A stretch of DNA of 64,000 bases. It comes from Planctomycetaceae bacterium. GTDB taxonomy: Bacteria; Planctomycetota; Phycisphaerae; UBA1845; UTPLA1. The position numbers and the translations under genes were made by a program. Every line of letters begins with the position of its first letter. Position 1 is the first letter of the stretch. The stretch is from NCBI GenBank assembly GCA_011525745.1, contig WYBU01000096.1, positions 1-64,000 of the forward strand, given 5' to 3'. Shown piece by piece: positions 50,898-60,955 of this stretch. A model generated the notes under the pieces. It worked only from the letters and a program-made list of their open reading frames with translations. It was not told the DNA's origin and did not search any database.

Positions 50898-52811
50898 TTG
50901 AACTCGCTGTGGCTGGTGATCGGTTCGCTGGCGGCGTTTGCCGTGGCCTATCGCTATTACGGCGCGTTTCTGGCCGCCAAAGTGGCCGTTCTGGACGATC
51001 GGCGCCCGACGCCCGCGCATCGGCTCAAAGACGGCGTCGATTATCACCCAACGAACAAATGGGTGCTTTTCGGACACCATTTCGCAGCGATCGCCGGGCC
51101 GGGTCCGTTGATCGGTCCGGTGCTGGCGGCACAGTGGGGCTTTCTGCCGGGCTTCATCTGGATCGTCATCGGCGCTTGCCTGGCCGGCGCGGTGCACGAC
51201 TTTGTCGTGCTGTGGGCGTCGGTCCGGCAGAACGGGTTGACGCTGCCGAAGATCGCACGCGAAACGATCGGCCCGCTCAGCGGCGTGACCACGTCGATCG
51301 CCACGCTGTTCATCATCGTCTGCACGCTGGCCAGCGTCGGCATCGTCGTCGTCAAGGCGCTGAGCGAAAGCGCGTGGGGGATGTTTACCATTATTGTCAC
51401 GATCCCCGCCGCCCTGCTGACCGGACTGTGGATGTACAAGATCCGGCCCGGCCGCGTCGGCGAGGCGTCGGTGTTCGGCGTGGTCATCGTGCTGGCGGGC
51501 GTGTTCTGGGGGCAGCCGTTCGCGCATTCGTCTTGGGGATCGTCGCTGGTATTCGCGCCGAAAACATTGTCTCTGATGCTGCCGATTTACGCGGCCATCG
51601 CGTCGATTCTGCCCGTCTGGGTGCTGATGTGCCCGCGCGACTATCTCAGCTCGTATATGAAAATCGGCGTGATGGTCGTGCTCGCGGTGGGCCTGTTCGC
51701 CGCGCATCCGACGCTGAAGATGCCGGCGACGACGCCGTTTCTCGGCGGCGGGGGGCCGGTGATCAGTGGCGCGGTCTGGCCGTTCGTGTGCATTGTGATC
51801 ATGTGCGGCGCGATCAGCGGATTTCACTCGCTGATTGCATCGGGCACGACGCCCAAGATGATCAACAAGGAATCGGATACTCGGCCGATTGGTTACGGGG
51901 CGATGGTGGTCGAAGGATTCGTGGCGGTAGCGGCTCTGGTCGCGGCGTGCGCCCTGGAGCCGGGCGATTATTTTGCCATCAACGTGGGGCAGGATGATGC
52001 GGTGCAACGAGCGAAGTACGAGCATTTCCTGGTGACGGCGCAGGCGCAGCACAACTGGGACTTGGCGCCGCGCGAGCTGAGCGCGCTGGAACACGGAACC
52101 GAGGAGAAGCTGAGCGGGCGGACCGGCGGGGCGGTGACGCTGGCGGTCGGCATGGCCAAGGTCTTCGCGAGCGTCCCCGGCATGAGCCATCTGATGGCCT
52201 ACTGGTATCACTTCGTGATCATGTTCGAGGCGCTGTTCATCCTGACGCTTTTGGAGACCGGCACGCGCGTGGCGCGGTTTGTCTTTCAAGAGGCATTTAC
52301 GAACTTCGGCGGCGTGGCGAAGACGGTCGGCGACGAAAACGTCGGCGGCGGCGAAAAACCGGGCCGGCGCCGCCCGGCGTGGGCCATGAACGTCTTCATG
52401 AGCGTCCTGGTTTGTTTCTGCTGGGGTTATCTGCTTTACACCGGTAATCTCAACACGCTGTGGCGGATGCTGGGGCTGGCCAATCAGTTGCTGGCGTCGA
52501 TCGCGCTTGCTGTGGGGACGACCTATCTGCTGCTTCACGCGGCTCGAAAGCGCTACGCCTTGTTGACTGGCATCCCGTTTGCATTTGTGCTCGTGACGGT
52601 GGCTTCGGCCGGGATCGTCAGCATTCGCGGCTGGTGGGCGGACGCGGCGGCGGCGAAGCCGGACGAGGTCTTTCTGCTGCGGCTGATGTGCGTGCTGGCG
52701 GCCATCATGCTGTCGCTGACGGTCGTGATCGCGGTGGACGCGGTGCGGCGATGGGTGTCGATTCTGGGCCGGCCGGCGGTTCGGCGTGAGGCGGCCGCGG
52801 CGGCCAGTTGA
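50898..52811 (+). CDS. cstA: Carbon starvation protein CstA (peptide/pyruvate-type transporter)
   Basis: 637 aa, TTG start with GAGGAG 6 nt upstream. CstA signatures: VDYHPTNKWVLFGHHFAAIA, GPGPLIGPVLAAQWG, VHDFVVLWASVR, and GFHSLIASGTTPKMINKE. Many hydrophobic helices. Slightly shorter than E. coli CstA (701 aa). CstA/BtsT family proteins import pyruvate or peptides on starvation; the substrate here is not known. It sits 33 nt upstream of an acyl-CoA dehydrogenase, possibly one transcript. Confidence 0.95.
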   Translation: MNSLWLVIGSLAAFAVAYRYYGAFLAAKVAVLDDRRPTPAHRLKDGVDYHPTNKWVLFGHHFAAIAGPGPLIGPVLAAQWGFLPGFIWIVIGACLAGAVHDFVVLWASVRQNGLTLPKIARETIGPLSGVTTSIATLFIIVCTLASVGIVVVKALSESAWGMFTIIVTIPAALLTGLWMYKIRPGRVGEASVFGVVIVLAGVFWGQPFAHSSWGSSLVFAPKTLSLMLPIYAAIASILPVWVLMCPRDYLSSYMKIGVMVVLAVGLFAAHPTLKMPATTPFLGGGGPVISGAVWPFVCIVIMCGAISGFHSLIASGTTPKMINKESDTRPIGYGAMVVEGFVAVAALVAACALEPGDYFAINVGQDDAVQRAKYEHFLVTAQAQHNWDLAPRELSALEHGTEEKLSGRTGGAVTLAVGMAKVFASVPGMSHLMAYWYHFVIMFEALFILTLLETGTRVARFVFQEAFTNFGGVAKTVGDENVGGGEKPGRRRPAWAMNVFMSVLVCFCWGYLLYTGNLNTLWRMLGLANQLLASIALAVGTTYLLLHAARKRYALLTGIPFAFVLVTVASAGIVSIRGWWADAAAAKPDEVFLLRLMCVLAAIMLSLTVVIAVDAVRRWVSILGRPAVRREAAAAAS

Positions 52812-52844
52812 GCCGGCGCGCGACATTGAAAGGATTAATGCGAC

Positions 52845-54011
<1,167 letters not shown>

Positions 54012-54022
54012 ACCGCGGTGTC

Positions 54023-54151
54023 ATGCGCTTCAGTCCCGACGGTCGACTTGTACACGTGTATCCCTGGGACAATCGCTCCGCATTCATCGACCGGCCGCTG
54101 GTTTCGATCGTCGAGGTCGGAAACGGGCGAGTCAAGAAGCGGCGGATGTAG
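54023..54151 (+). CDS. Possible small protein, 42 aa
   Basis: ATG at 54023, 11 nt after the dehydrogenase stop. It encodes a 42-residue chain containing DGRLVHVYPWDNRSAFID and a basic end, with mostly G/C third positions like its neighbours. No clear ribosome binding site, no family recognised. It could equally be an open stretch by chance in GC-rich DNA. Confidence 0.25.
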   Translation: MRFSPDGRLVHVYPWDNRSAFIDRPLVSIVEVGNGRVKKRRM

Positions 54152-54214
54152 CGAGAATTCACGCGTCGCCGCGCGTGCCGATCGAGCAACGATAATCGCG
54201 TGAGTTTCGGCTGA

Positions 54215-54472
54215 TCAACCCGCTTCCCGGCGACTCCGAGACGTCTGATCGATACTCAACGGCGTGATGCGCGTGACGTGGATGTTGGCAACGATTTCGA
54301 TTTTCTGGGCGGGTCCAGAGTCGACGCCGCCGACGCCGACATGCAGTGCTCGCTTGCCAATCAGGATGCGGTCCGGGTGCAGAATGTCGTATTTTGTCCC
54401 GTCCGACACGTGAACGCGGAACGGCTGAAACGGCTGTTGCTTGATGAGCCTGTATATTTCTTCTGCATCCAC
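54215..54472 (-). CDS. Small conserved protein ('QPFxPFRVHVSDG' family)
   Basis: 85 aa from a GTG at 54472, chosen because AAAGGA lies ~8 nt upstream and the frame beyond it is AT-rich promoter-like DNA. It has EIYRLIKQQPFQPFRVHVSDG and DILHPDRILIGKRA, and ends around IHVTRITPLS. From memory, small proteins with this helix-then-DGxxxxIxHPD layout are widespread and of unknown function in planctomycetes. Divergent from the HtrA-like gene, so the ~140 nt between the starts must contain both promoters. Confidence 0.8.
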   Translation of the reverse strand: MDAEEIYRLIKQQPFQPFRVHVSDGTKYDILHPDRILIGKRALHVGVGGVDSGPAQKIEIVANIHVTRITPLSIDQTSRSRREAG

Positions 54473-54615
54473 GAAACGATTCCTTTTCCTGCAACAGATT
54501 ATCATATCATATGAACAAAGTCCGGCGTCCGCAAGCGTCACGCCGACCGGTGGCGCGATACCGGCTACGCGAAGATATCGGTGGCGCGCGCTTGTCGCCC
54601 GCCCCTTTGTGCGAC

Positions 54616-55851
54616 ATGCGAAGGCAACCGCTTATGCTTTCCAGCTTGCCCGGATGGCTGCGCTTCATCTTCACCTTCCTTCTGACGGCGATGCTGTCGG
54701 CGGACACGTGGAGCCTCGCGCAGCACGTTGACGAAGCTAATAACGACGCACCGACGACACAGCCCACCCGTCTGGCCTTGGATCGTGCGCGGGCCGAGGC
54801 CGTTCGCGCCGCCGTCGCGCGCGTCGCGCCGGCGATCGTGACGATCGAGACCGTCGGCGGCGCTCAGCCATTGCCGGAATTCGCGGGCGGTCCGGGACCG
54901 GGTCCGCGCGGCGGCGAGCCGTCGTTTCGAGTCGCGGATGGTCCGACGACCGGCCTGGTCTGGTCGGCCGACGGCTACATCATCACCAGCGCGTTCAACT
55001 TCGTTCGCAATCCGACCATCGCGACGGTGGTGTTGCCTGACGACGGCGATTTGCGCGGCGGACCGCGCCGCTTCGTTGCCGAGCTGGTGTCGCGCGATCA
55101 GATTCGCCGGCTGGCGCTGCTGAAGATCAACGCGAACGGTCTGCCGGTTCCCGATTGGACGGCGGCGGGCGATCGGCTGCCCGGCGTCACCGCGATCGCC
55201 TGCGGCCGTGGACTGGGGGAGTGGTCGATCGGACCGGCGGATGATCCGGCCCTGCGGGCGTTTCCGGCAATTACGGTCGGGATTCTCAGCGCCGTCGGCC
55301 GCCGCAACGATATCGCCGTGCAGACCGACGCCAAAACGTCGCCGGCGAACTACGGCGGGCCGCTGCTGGACCTCGACGGCCGCGTGATCGGCGTCATTGT
55401 GCCGATGGGCATGACGGGCGGGTCGTTGGCCGGTGTCGAGTGGTACGACAGCGGCATTGGCTTTGCGATCACGCGCGAGGCGATCGAGCGCGTGATCGAT
55501 CGTTTGAAGCGCGGTAACGACATCGAGCCGGGAAAGATGGGCGTCATCATTGAAGATGCCGAGGATGGCCGCTGTCGCGTGTCGCGCGTGGCGAAGTCGT
55601 CCCCCGCCGAGTCGGCGGGCATTCGCGTCGGCGATCTCGTGATCGGGCTGGACGATCAGACGGTCGGTGATCGCATGGAGCTGATGCGGCGGCTGAGCGA
55701 TCGCGCGGCGGGCGAGTCGGTTCGCGTGCGCGTCGAGCGGCCGGGCGAACAGTCGCCGCTGGATATCCGTCTGACGCTGGCGCGGCCGGCGGAATTGGGG
55801 GGATTCGACGAACCGACCGAGCCTCCGCCGGAGCCGGCGCAAGAGCCGTAA
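54616..55851 (+). CDS. HtrA/DegP-like protein lacking the catalytic triad (pseudoprotease), with PDZ
   Basis: 411 aa from the ATG at 54616, directly before a signal peptide (WLRFIFTFLLTAMLSADTWS); a longer frame from 54511 is open. The chymotrypsin-fold framework is recognisable: VARVAPAIVTIETVG, GLVWSADGYIITSAFNFV, RRLALLKI and ANYGGPLLDLDGRVIGV. All three catalytic positions differ from active HtrA: the His of TNNHVV is Phe/Asn (126/127), the Asp of D-L-A-L-L-K-I is Arg165, and the Ser of GNSGGPL is Tyr246. A PDZ domain follows (~315-425), with SPAESAGIRVGDLVIGLDDQ. Probably a periplasmic binding, chaperone or regulatory protein instead of a protease. Confidence 0.85.
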   Translation: MRRQPLMLSSLPGWLRFIFTFLLTAMLSADTWSLAQHVDEANNDAPTTQPTRLALDRARAEAVRAAVARVAPAIVTIETVGGAQPLPEFAGGPGPGPRGGEPSFRVADGPTTGLVWSADGYIITSAFNFVRNPTIATVVLPDDGDLRGGPRRFVAELVSRDQIRRLALLKINANGLPVPDWTAAGDRLPGVTAIACGRGLGEWSIGPADDPALRAFPAITVGILSAVGRRNDIAVQTDAKTSPANYGGPLLDLDGRVIGVIVPMGMTGGSLAGVEWYDSGIGFAITREAIERVIDRLKRGNDIEPGKMGVIIEDAEDGRCRVSRVAKSSPAESAGIRVGDLVIGLDDQTVGDRMELMRRLSDRAAGESVRVRVERPGEQSPLDIRLTLARPAELGGFDEPTEPPPEPAQEP

Positions 55852-55913
55852 GAGCGGTGCGATCGTCGCGTGTGGCGTGAGGATGCCGCGCGGCTCTGAA
55901 GAAAAATGATTCG

Positions 55914-55932
55914 CACGGGGTGCAAGCCCGTG
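55914..55932. repeat. CACGGG/CCCGTG palindrome, copy 2
   Basis: Arms at 55914-55919 and 55927-55932. Related to 4581-4599; both are preceded by TTCG. Confidence 0.5.
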
Positions 55933-56047
55933 CCGCGCGATTGCATTGGCGGCGAATGCGACCCGGATCATATTGCCGTTACGGCGCGCGTGCCGTGTGT
56001 GGCGCCGTCGGCGCGTGTTTCGCCGCTACTGACGGTCGCGGTTCGGT

Positions 56048-57118
56048 TCAAATGTTGACGATGGTCGGCGCTTCTTCGGCAAGCAGGGCGGACTTGCGGC
56101 GCGCGGCGCGATCGAGGAGCCGGGTTCGCAGACGGTCCTCGACGGCGCCGAGCGGCTCGGCCTCCGCGGCGAATCGAATCAGGTTCTCCAGTCGCGGCAG
56201 ATCGGCTGCATCGACTTCGTCGAGCTTCATGAGCAGCGCGGAAATGCGTTTCAGCGACTCGGGCATCGATTCGTCCAACAGGTCATCCGCCGCCTCGTGC
56301 AGCCCGCCGGCGCGACCCAGCGTCCAGCAGCGGCGCGCCAGGTTCAGCCAGGGATCGAATTCGCCGCCGCCGGCCGTGAAACCGGCGCGATCCAGCACTG
56401 CATAACCCCTGTCGTTTTGCAGCGCTTCCAGTTCCGCACCGCCGGCGTCCAGACACAGGATGTCAGCATCGCGTTGCGGCGCGTGACGCATTCCGCAAGT
56501 AAATGACAGGCCGCGTCTTAAACCCGCGGGCGCGGCGGCGACTGCCGCCTCCATCAGTTCGATCGAAGCGTCGCCTTCCGGAAGCAGCGTACGGCGGCGG
56601 TGCAATATTGCCGACAGCAGATTGAGGAGCGTGGGCACTTGTGTCAGTGAGCGCTTGAGGCGCGCCGCCGGCCGGTCGGCGGAACGGCGGAGTTCTTCGT
56701 CGGTCACGCTCAGCGGCGCCAGTCGGCCCGTTGTCGGATCGGTCGGACGAAGCCCGGGGCGATCCATCAGTACGCGTCGCGCGCGAAACGGGTCATATGT
56801 CAGGCGGCGCTGAAGGTCATCGTCCAGGATAAAGACACGCGTCAAGACGCGCAGTCCGCCGCGCGCCGTCGGTTCGCGTCCGGCATGGCGCGAGAGAAAC
56901 AGGGCACAGCGGCCGCCGGTCAGCGGGAACGCCGCGAAACCCTCTGCGTCCTCATCCTCGCCACACAGATTGCCGTGCGAGGGGGCGCGGCGCACGATCT
57001 CGCGTTGGTCGTCGCGGCCGACGCCGGGACTGACCGCCGTCAGGCGATAGCCCGTCCCCATCGGACCGCGAATCGAAGTGTGGATGGCGTGGTCGACTAG
57101 AGCTGTTCCACGATCCAT
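56048..57118 (-). CDS. GTPase-associated protein (GAP1-like)
   Basis: 356 aa. GGAG 8 nt before the ATG at 57118; overlaps the end of the GTPase gene by 22 nt, so the two are coupled. N-terminal part: HAIHTSIRGPMGTGYRLTAV and REIVRRAPSHGNLC. Middle: SLTQVPTLLNLLSAILHRRR and PAGLRRGLSFTCGMRHAP. The rest is helical. The opening 'xTSxxGPxGxGYxLxAxSPG' and the GTPase partner resemble proteins described as GTPase-associated protein 1 in NTPase-based conflict or signalling systems. That assignment is from memory of the family and unverified. No enzyme motif is visible. Confidence 0.7.
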   Translation of the reverse strand: MDRGTALVDHAIHTSIRGPMGTGYRLTAVSPGVGRDDQREIVRRAPSHGNLCGEDEDAEGFAAFPLTGGRCALFLSRHAGREPTARGGLRVLTRVFILDDDLQRRLTYDPFRARRVLMDRPGLRPTDPTTGRLAPLSVTDEELRRSADRPAARLKRSLTQVPTLLNLLSAILHRRRTLLPEGDASIELMEAAVAAAPAGLRRGLSFTCGMRHAPQRDADILCLDAGGAELEALQNDRGYAVLDRAGFTAGGGEFDPWLNLARRCWTLGRAGGLHEAADDLLDESMPESLKRISALLMKLDEVDAADLPRLENLIRFAAEAEPLGAVEDRLRTRLLDRAARRKSALLAEEAPTIVNI

Positions 57119-57975
57119 TCGAACGGCTCCAGAATTCCCCGCAGCGCGGTGTGCAACGGAACGGGCGTAACCAGGCCGTCTTCATCCGAAGTCGCGAACG
57201 CGATCGAACCGACCACGCTCGTGGCGAAGAACTCGACGTTGGCGAAGCGGCTTTCGCACATGTTCCAGAGGCGGTTGAGGTTGCTCTGCGCGAAACGGCG
57301 CGGATCGTCGAACGCCGCCGGCACGTAGTCGCACTTGGTCAGCAGCACGGCCACCGGCGTGTCGACCTTCTTGCCGCGCTTGGCCACGATCATCGTGTCG
57401 ATGTGGCTGAGCATCTTCAGCGCGAAAAAGTCGGGCTGGGCCGAGCCGTTGGCGGCCAGCGCCGCATCGACCAGCAACATCAGGCCGCGCGACTTGAGCA
57501 GCAGATTCTGGATGATGCGGAACGTCGTGGGCGACGCCACCTCGGCTGCGATCGCCTCGCCGGCCATGTCGGGCGTGACGAGGTCGATCCATCGCTCCGG
57601 GCCGCCGTGCTTGCGCACCTCGTAATAGGACCAGTTCCACTGGTTGGCCTCGACCGGCGTTTTGGGCGGGAACATACGCCACGCCAGATGGCTGATCACC
57701 GTCTGTTGCAGATCGACCGAGTACGCGCCTTTGGGAACGGCCTCGAACAGGTTGGCCCGCTGCGACAGCATGTCGAGCAGGAATCCGAGATAGACGGTCT
57801 TGCCGACGTTGCTGTCGCCGAGAATCGAAACCAGGCACGGCGGCCGCTCCTGGCCGATGGTGTTGTGGACGAGCGCCATCGGCGCGGAACATTGCCGGCA
57901 CTGCACCTGGTTGCGCGGGTTCTCCGCGTCGCAGATCAGGCAAGGTGTTTGAGTCGATTGAACAGCGGTAGCCAC
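57097..57975 (-). CDS. Zinc-ribbon GTPase (TRAFAC-like)
   Basis: 292 aa from a GTG at 57975, chosen because GGAGGA lies 6 nt upstream; a longer frame reaches 58095. An N-terminal zinc ribbon (Cys12, Cys15, Cys26, Cys29) is followed by a P-loop GTPase: G1 GDSNVGKT (53-60), a G3-like DMAG (136-139) after WIDLVT, and G4 TKCD (213-216). The long stretch between G1 and G3 (YSVDLQQTVISHLAWRMFPP) and the motif NQWNWSYYEVR are unlike Era/Ras GTPases and recall the 'double-GTPase' families that travel with GAP1 proteins (inference). Expected in the cytoplasm as a switch for the cassette. Confidence 0.85.
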   Translation of the reverse strand: MATAVQSTQTPCLICDAENPRNQVQCRQCSAPMALVHNTIGQERPPCLVSILGDSNVGKTVYLGFLLDMLSQRANLFEAVPKGAYSVDLQQTVISHLAWRMFPPKTPVEANQWNWSYYEVRKHGGPERWIDLVTPDMAGEAIAAEVASPTTFRIIQNLLLKSRGLMLLVDAALAANGSAQPDFFALKMLSHIDTMIVAKRGKKVDTPVAVLLTKCDYVPAAFDDPRRFAQSNLNRLWNMCESRFANVEFFATSVVGSIAFATSDEDGLVTPVPLHTALRGILEPFEWIVEQL

Positions 57976-58078
57976 AGACAATCCTCCGGTTTGCGTTCGT
58001 TCCTCGCGGTCGCGCCCGATTGCACAGTCGCACGCGGTCGTGATGCGCATGGCATGCGCGCTTGCGTCTTTCCGATGG

Positions 58079-59053
58079 TTATCGTTTGCCGACAATGTCC
58101 AGCGCGCAGCGGAATCCGACGTTATGCGGCCGTGAAAGCGCTCCTAACCCGGTCCGAAACGTACTGGTCGCCTGCCACGGAAAGTATGTGTCAAACGCGC
58201 CGCCGCGGATCGACTTCATCTGCATCTCGCCGATGATACGATGTCCCTTGTCGTTCGTGCATTCGTAGTCGCCGTTGACCCACTCCCATGCATTGCCGAT
58301 CAGTTGCATCACGCCGTTGGGTGCGGCGCCGGCCGGGCAGGCTTCGACGGGCAGCGTCCGGCTGTGACCGCTGGCCCAGATGTTGCAGCACTCGAGGTCC
58401 AGGGACTCGCCCCACGGATAGCGGCGGATCGTCGCGGTCGGTCCGCGCAACCGCCAGCTTGCCGCCATCTGCCACTCGGCCTCGGTCGGCAAGCGGTATC
58501 CGGCCCAGGCGGCAAAGGCCGCCGCTTCATACCAACAGATCCCCACAACCGGGTGGCGGGCGAGGCGCTGATCGTGACGGCCGTCGCGCCAGAATCGGGG
58601 CGCTGACTGGCCGGTGAGGTCCTTGAAGTCGATCAGATGAGGCCAGACGGACTCGGGCCAAAGCTGATAGTCTTCATATGCGCCGGCGTCGACGAACCGT
58701 TGAAACTCCTCGTTCGTTACGGGGTGCCGTGCGAGCAGGAACGGCGCGGTCTCGAAGTCGGCCTCGGAGCAGCCCGGCTCGTCGTTGATGGTCTGAACCA
58801 GCGACACGAAGCCTTCCGGTACGAGTGCAAACGACTCGTCGATGTGCCGCTGGGCCTTCGCCAGCGCCGCGCCGAACTTGGGATGCGCCTGGAGATCGGC
58901 GGCGGCGACTGCAATCAGGCCGAAACGCCCAAGCGTGACGGCGCGGTCGAGTACGTCGTCGGGAATTGTTGCAGGCGGGGCCGGTCGATAGTCCTGTTCC
59001 GACAAGGCCCGCCGCGCCGTCGAGGGTTTCCGCGAAAAAAGTCCAAGTGCCAT
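58079..59053 (-). CDS. FGE/sulfatase-modifying-factor fold protein without FGE active-site cysteines
   Basis: 324 aa; GGGGAG 8 nt before the ATG. The C-terminal ~220 residues have the formylglycine-generating-enzyme/EgtB/PvdO fold: PFLLARHPVTNEEFQRFVD, HPVVGICWYEAAAFAAWAGY, RLPTEAEWQMAA, GNAWEWVNGDY and the closing VGFRCAL. The stretch after RGGAF (DTYFPWQATSTFR), where FGE carries its copper-binding cysteine pair, has none, so sulfatase activation is unlikely. The N-terminal ~90 residues are helical and unassigned. In this cassette the fold may serve binding or an unknown oxidation. The GTPase gene follows after 103 nt. Confidence 0.88.
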   Translation of the reverse strand: MALGLFSRKPSTARRALSEQDYRPAPPATIPDDVLDRAVTLGRFGLIAVAAADLQAHPKFGAALAKAQRHIDESFALVPEGFVSLVQTINDEPGCSEADFETAPFLLARHPVTNEEFQRFVDAGAYEDYQLWPESVWPHLIDFKDLTGQSAPRFWRDGRHDQRLARHPVVGICWYEAAAFAAWAGYRLPTEAEWQMAASWRLRGPTATIRRYPWGESLDLECCNIWASGHSRTLPVEACPAGAAPNGVMQLIGNAWEWVNGDYECTNDKGHRIIGEMQMKSIRGGAFDTYFPWQATSTFRTGLGALSRPHNVGFRCALDIVGKR

Positions 59054-59244
59054 AGTTTCGACTCCCCAATCACGTCAGCCATCAGCCGTCAGCCAGAGCA
59101 GTTGTCAGTTGCCGAGCTGAAACCTCGAATCTCACATCTGAGATTTGAAATCCGAAACGCCCTCATCTGTTCGTCGCTCCCCCGGCTGCGCGGGGGCCGC
59201 TTCATCGCTTACCGTCCCTCTTCGTGAATACGTGACTTTCCCCG

Positions 59245-60264
59245 TCACGCACCAATCGCCTTTCGCTTTGCGTCGCGGCAGAGCTTCTGGATTCGATCCA
59301 TCGCCTCGCGCGCTCGGCTGTCGGACGGAGCGGGGATGTTGCCGACCGGCGCGGCGCCGCCGGCGGCGGATGCCGGGTTCAATCCGTAACGAGGCAGGAT
59401 CTCCTGCTGCTGGGCCGACAGTTGCGCCATTTCGGACTCGAGTTGCTTCTTGAGCGCCTCGACCTGCTTCGCCGCCGATTCGACTTCGCGCATCCGGGCT
59501 TCACACGCGTCTTGAAGGAATTTGAATTGGGCTTGCTGCGCGTCGAGGTCGGCGCGCTTCTGATCGAGCGCGGCCGATTGGGCTTCAAGATCGGCTTTGC
59601 GCGATTGGAAGGCCGCCGCTTCGCGATTCATGGATTCGTGCCGCTCGCGCAGGGCGTCCTCCGTCGCCGAAAGCTCCCGGCGCGCCTTCTCGATCTCGTC
59701 GCGCTTCGCCTTCAACTCGGCCTGGGCTTGGGCGGTCTGCCGCTCCAATGCCGTGATGCGCGCCTTTTCTTCCTCGAATCGCGTCGCTTTCTCTTCAACG
59801 GCACGAGATGCCTCGGCCAGCTTCTGCTCGCGCTGCGCCAGAGCTTCTTCGCGCTGCTTGCTTTGCTGATCGCGCTGGGTGAACTGTTTCTCGCGCGCCT
59901 CGAGTTCGGCGCGCCTCTGCTCGAACTCCGCCGCGTCCATCGCCTGACGCTGCGACTCCTCTTCGATCTTCATCTGCGCGGCCGCGAGTTCGGTTTCGCG
60001 CGATTCCAATGTGCTTTCGCGGCCTTCATATTGCCCGGCGAGATCGCGTTCGCGCTGCTCCAACTCCCGCGCTTCGTTTTCCAGGGCCGTGTGGTACTCC
60101 ACCAGCGTGTCGCGCGCCTCTTCCAGCGCGACGGCCCGCGCCGCCAGCATCTCGCGAAGCGACTTCATGCACTGAACGACTTCACGGCTCAGCGTCGCCA
60201 GCCGCGCAGCGTCCAGCTCAGGCGCGTCGGCGGGGGGCGATGTCGATTCACGAGTTGCGGTCAT
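59245..60264 (-). CDS. Long coiled-coil protein
   Basis: 339 aa from the ATG at 60264 (GGAG upstream). About residues 20-285 are one continuous coiled coil rich in Glu, Gln, Ala, Arg and Lys (RELEQRERDLAGQYEGRES, QREEALAQREQKLAEA). A Pro/Gly linker follows (YGLNPASAAGGAAPVG), and a short basic end with MDRIQKLCRDAKRKA. No catalytic motif. Four nt downstream of the preceding gene, so co-transcribed. Such rods usually scaffold or tether partners; here possibly the GTPase or its associates. Confidence 0.85.
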   Translation of the reverse strand: MTATRESTSPPADAPELDAARLATLSREVVQCMKSLREMLAARAVALEEARDTLVEYHTALENEARELEQRERDLAGQYEGRESTLESRETELAAAQMKIEEESQRQAMDAAEFEQRRAELEAREKQFTQRDQQSKQREEALAQREQKLAEASRAVEEKATRFEEEKARITALERQTAQAQAELKAKRDEIEKARRELSATEDALRERHESMNREAAAFQSRKADLEAQSAALDQKRADLDAQQAQFKFLQDACEARMREVESAAKQVEALKKQLESEMAQLSAQQQEILPRYGLNPASAAGGAAPVGNIPAPSDSRAREAMDRIQKLCRDAKRKAIGA

Positions 60265-60268
60265 ATCG

Positions 60269-60955
60269 TTATCTCCACCACGACTTTCGTTTTGTCTCGG
60301 GCGGCTTCGGCCTGGCCTTGTTCGCATCCATTTCAGACAGCAAGTCGCGCACGGTGCGCTGGTTGTCCGAAAGCCGGCGCATGACGCGGAGGGCCCGCGC
60401 GGTTTCCGGGTCCAACGTCGCGAGCAGCGCCTCGTCTTCGTCCATTGCCGGCGCCGATGGCGCTGTCGGCTCGTCGGGAACAAGTGCCGCGGCATCCGTG
60501 TCGCACGAAGCCGGATGGACCATCTTGTTTCCGGCGGGTGCGTCGACGGTCAGGTCCTTGCACGATTCGGCCGCACTTGCGGCGGCCGGCGCGGCATCCG
60601 GCTTTGGCATCCCGGGCGGCGAGGTCGCCTCAACGGGCTTCGGCGCCGTTCGGCTTGCCTCTTTTCGTGAGCTTGCCTGCGCGGCGCCCCGGGGCCCTGG
60701 TTGAAGTCGCAAGTCCGCCTGGTTCGTGCGTGCGACGTCCGCGTGCCTCGTGCGTGGCGACGAATCGGCTTCCATCGGGTGCCGGTCGTGCCACAGCTTG
60801 ATCGCGGCGAGCCAGGCGTCGAGCGTGCGGTCCAGCGCTTCCAGCGCATGGCCGATCGCATCGTCGTTCGCGGTTATCGCCAGGCGCGGTCTTTCCACGT
60901 CCAGGGGCCTTTCGTTCTCTGTGCGCATATCGGCTCTGCGCCGGAAGACCATCAT
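60269..60955 (-). CDS. Disordered protein of unknown function, first gene of the GTPase cassette
   Basis: About 228 aa; the start is uncertain (ATG at 60955, 60952 or 60928; TTG at 60994). A short helical N-terminal part (DDAIGHALEALDRTLDAWLA, IKLWHDRHP) is followed by ~110 residues of Ala/Pro/Ser-rich low complexity. The helical end is ALRVMRRLSDNQRTVRDLL, then a basic KPPETKRKSWWR. Not recognised. The tight 4-nt spacing to the coiled-coil gene puts both in one unit. Confidence 0.65.
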   Translation of the reverse strand: MMVFRRRADMRTENERPLDVERPRLAITANDDAIGHALEALDRTLDAWLAAIKLWHDRHPMEADSSPRTRHADVARTNQADLRLQPGPRGAAQASSRKEASRTAPKPVEATSPPGMPKPDAAPAAASAAESCKDLTVDAPAGNKMVHPASCDTDAAALVPDEPTAPSAPAMDEDEALLATLDPETARALRVMRRLSDNQRTVRDLLSEMDANKARPKPPETKRKSWWR

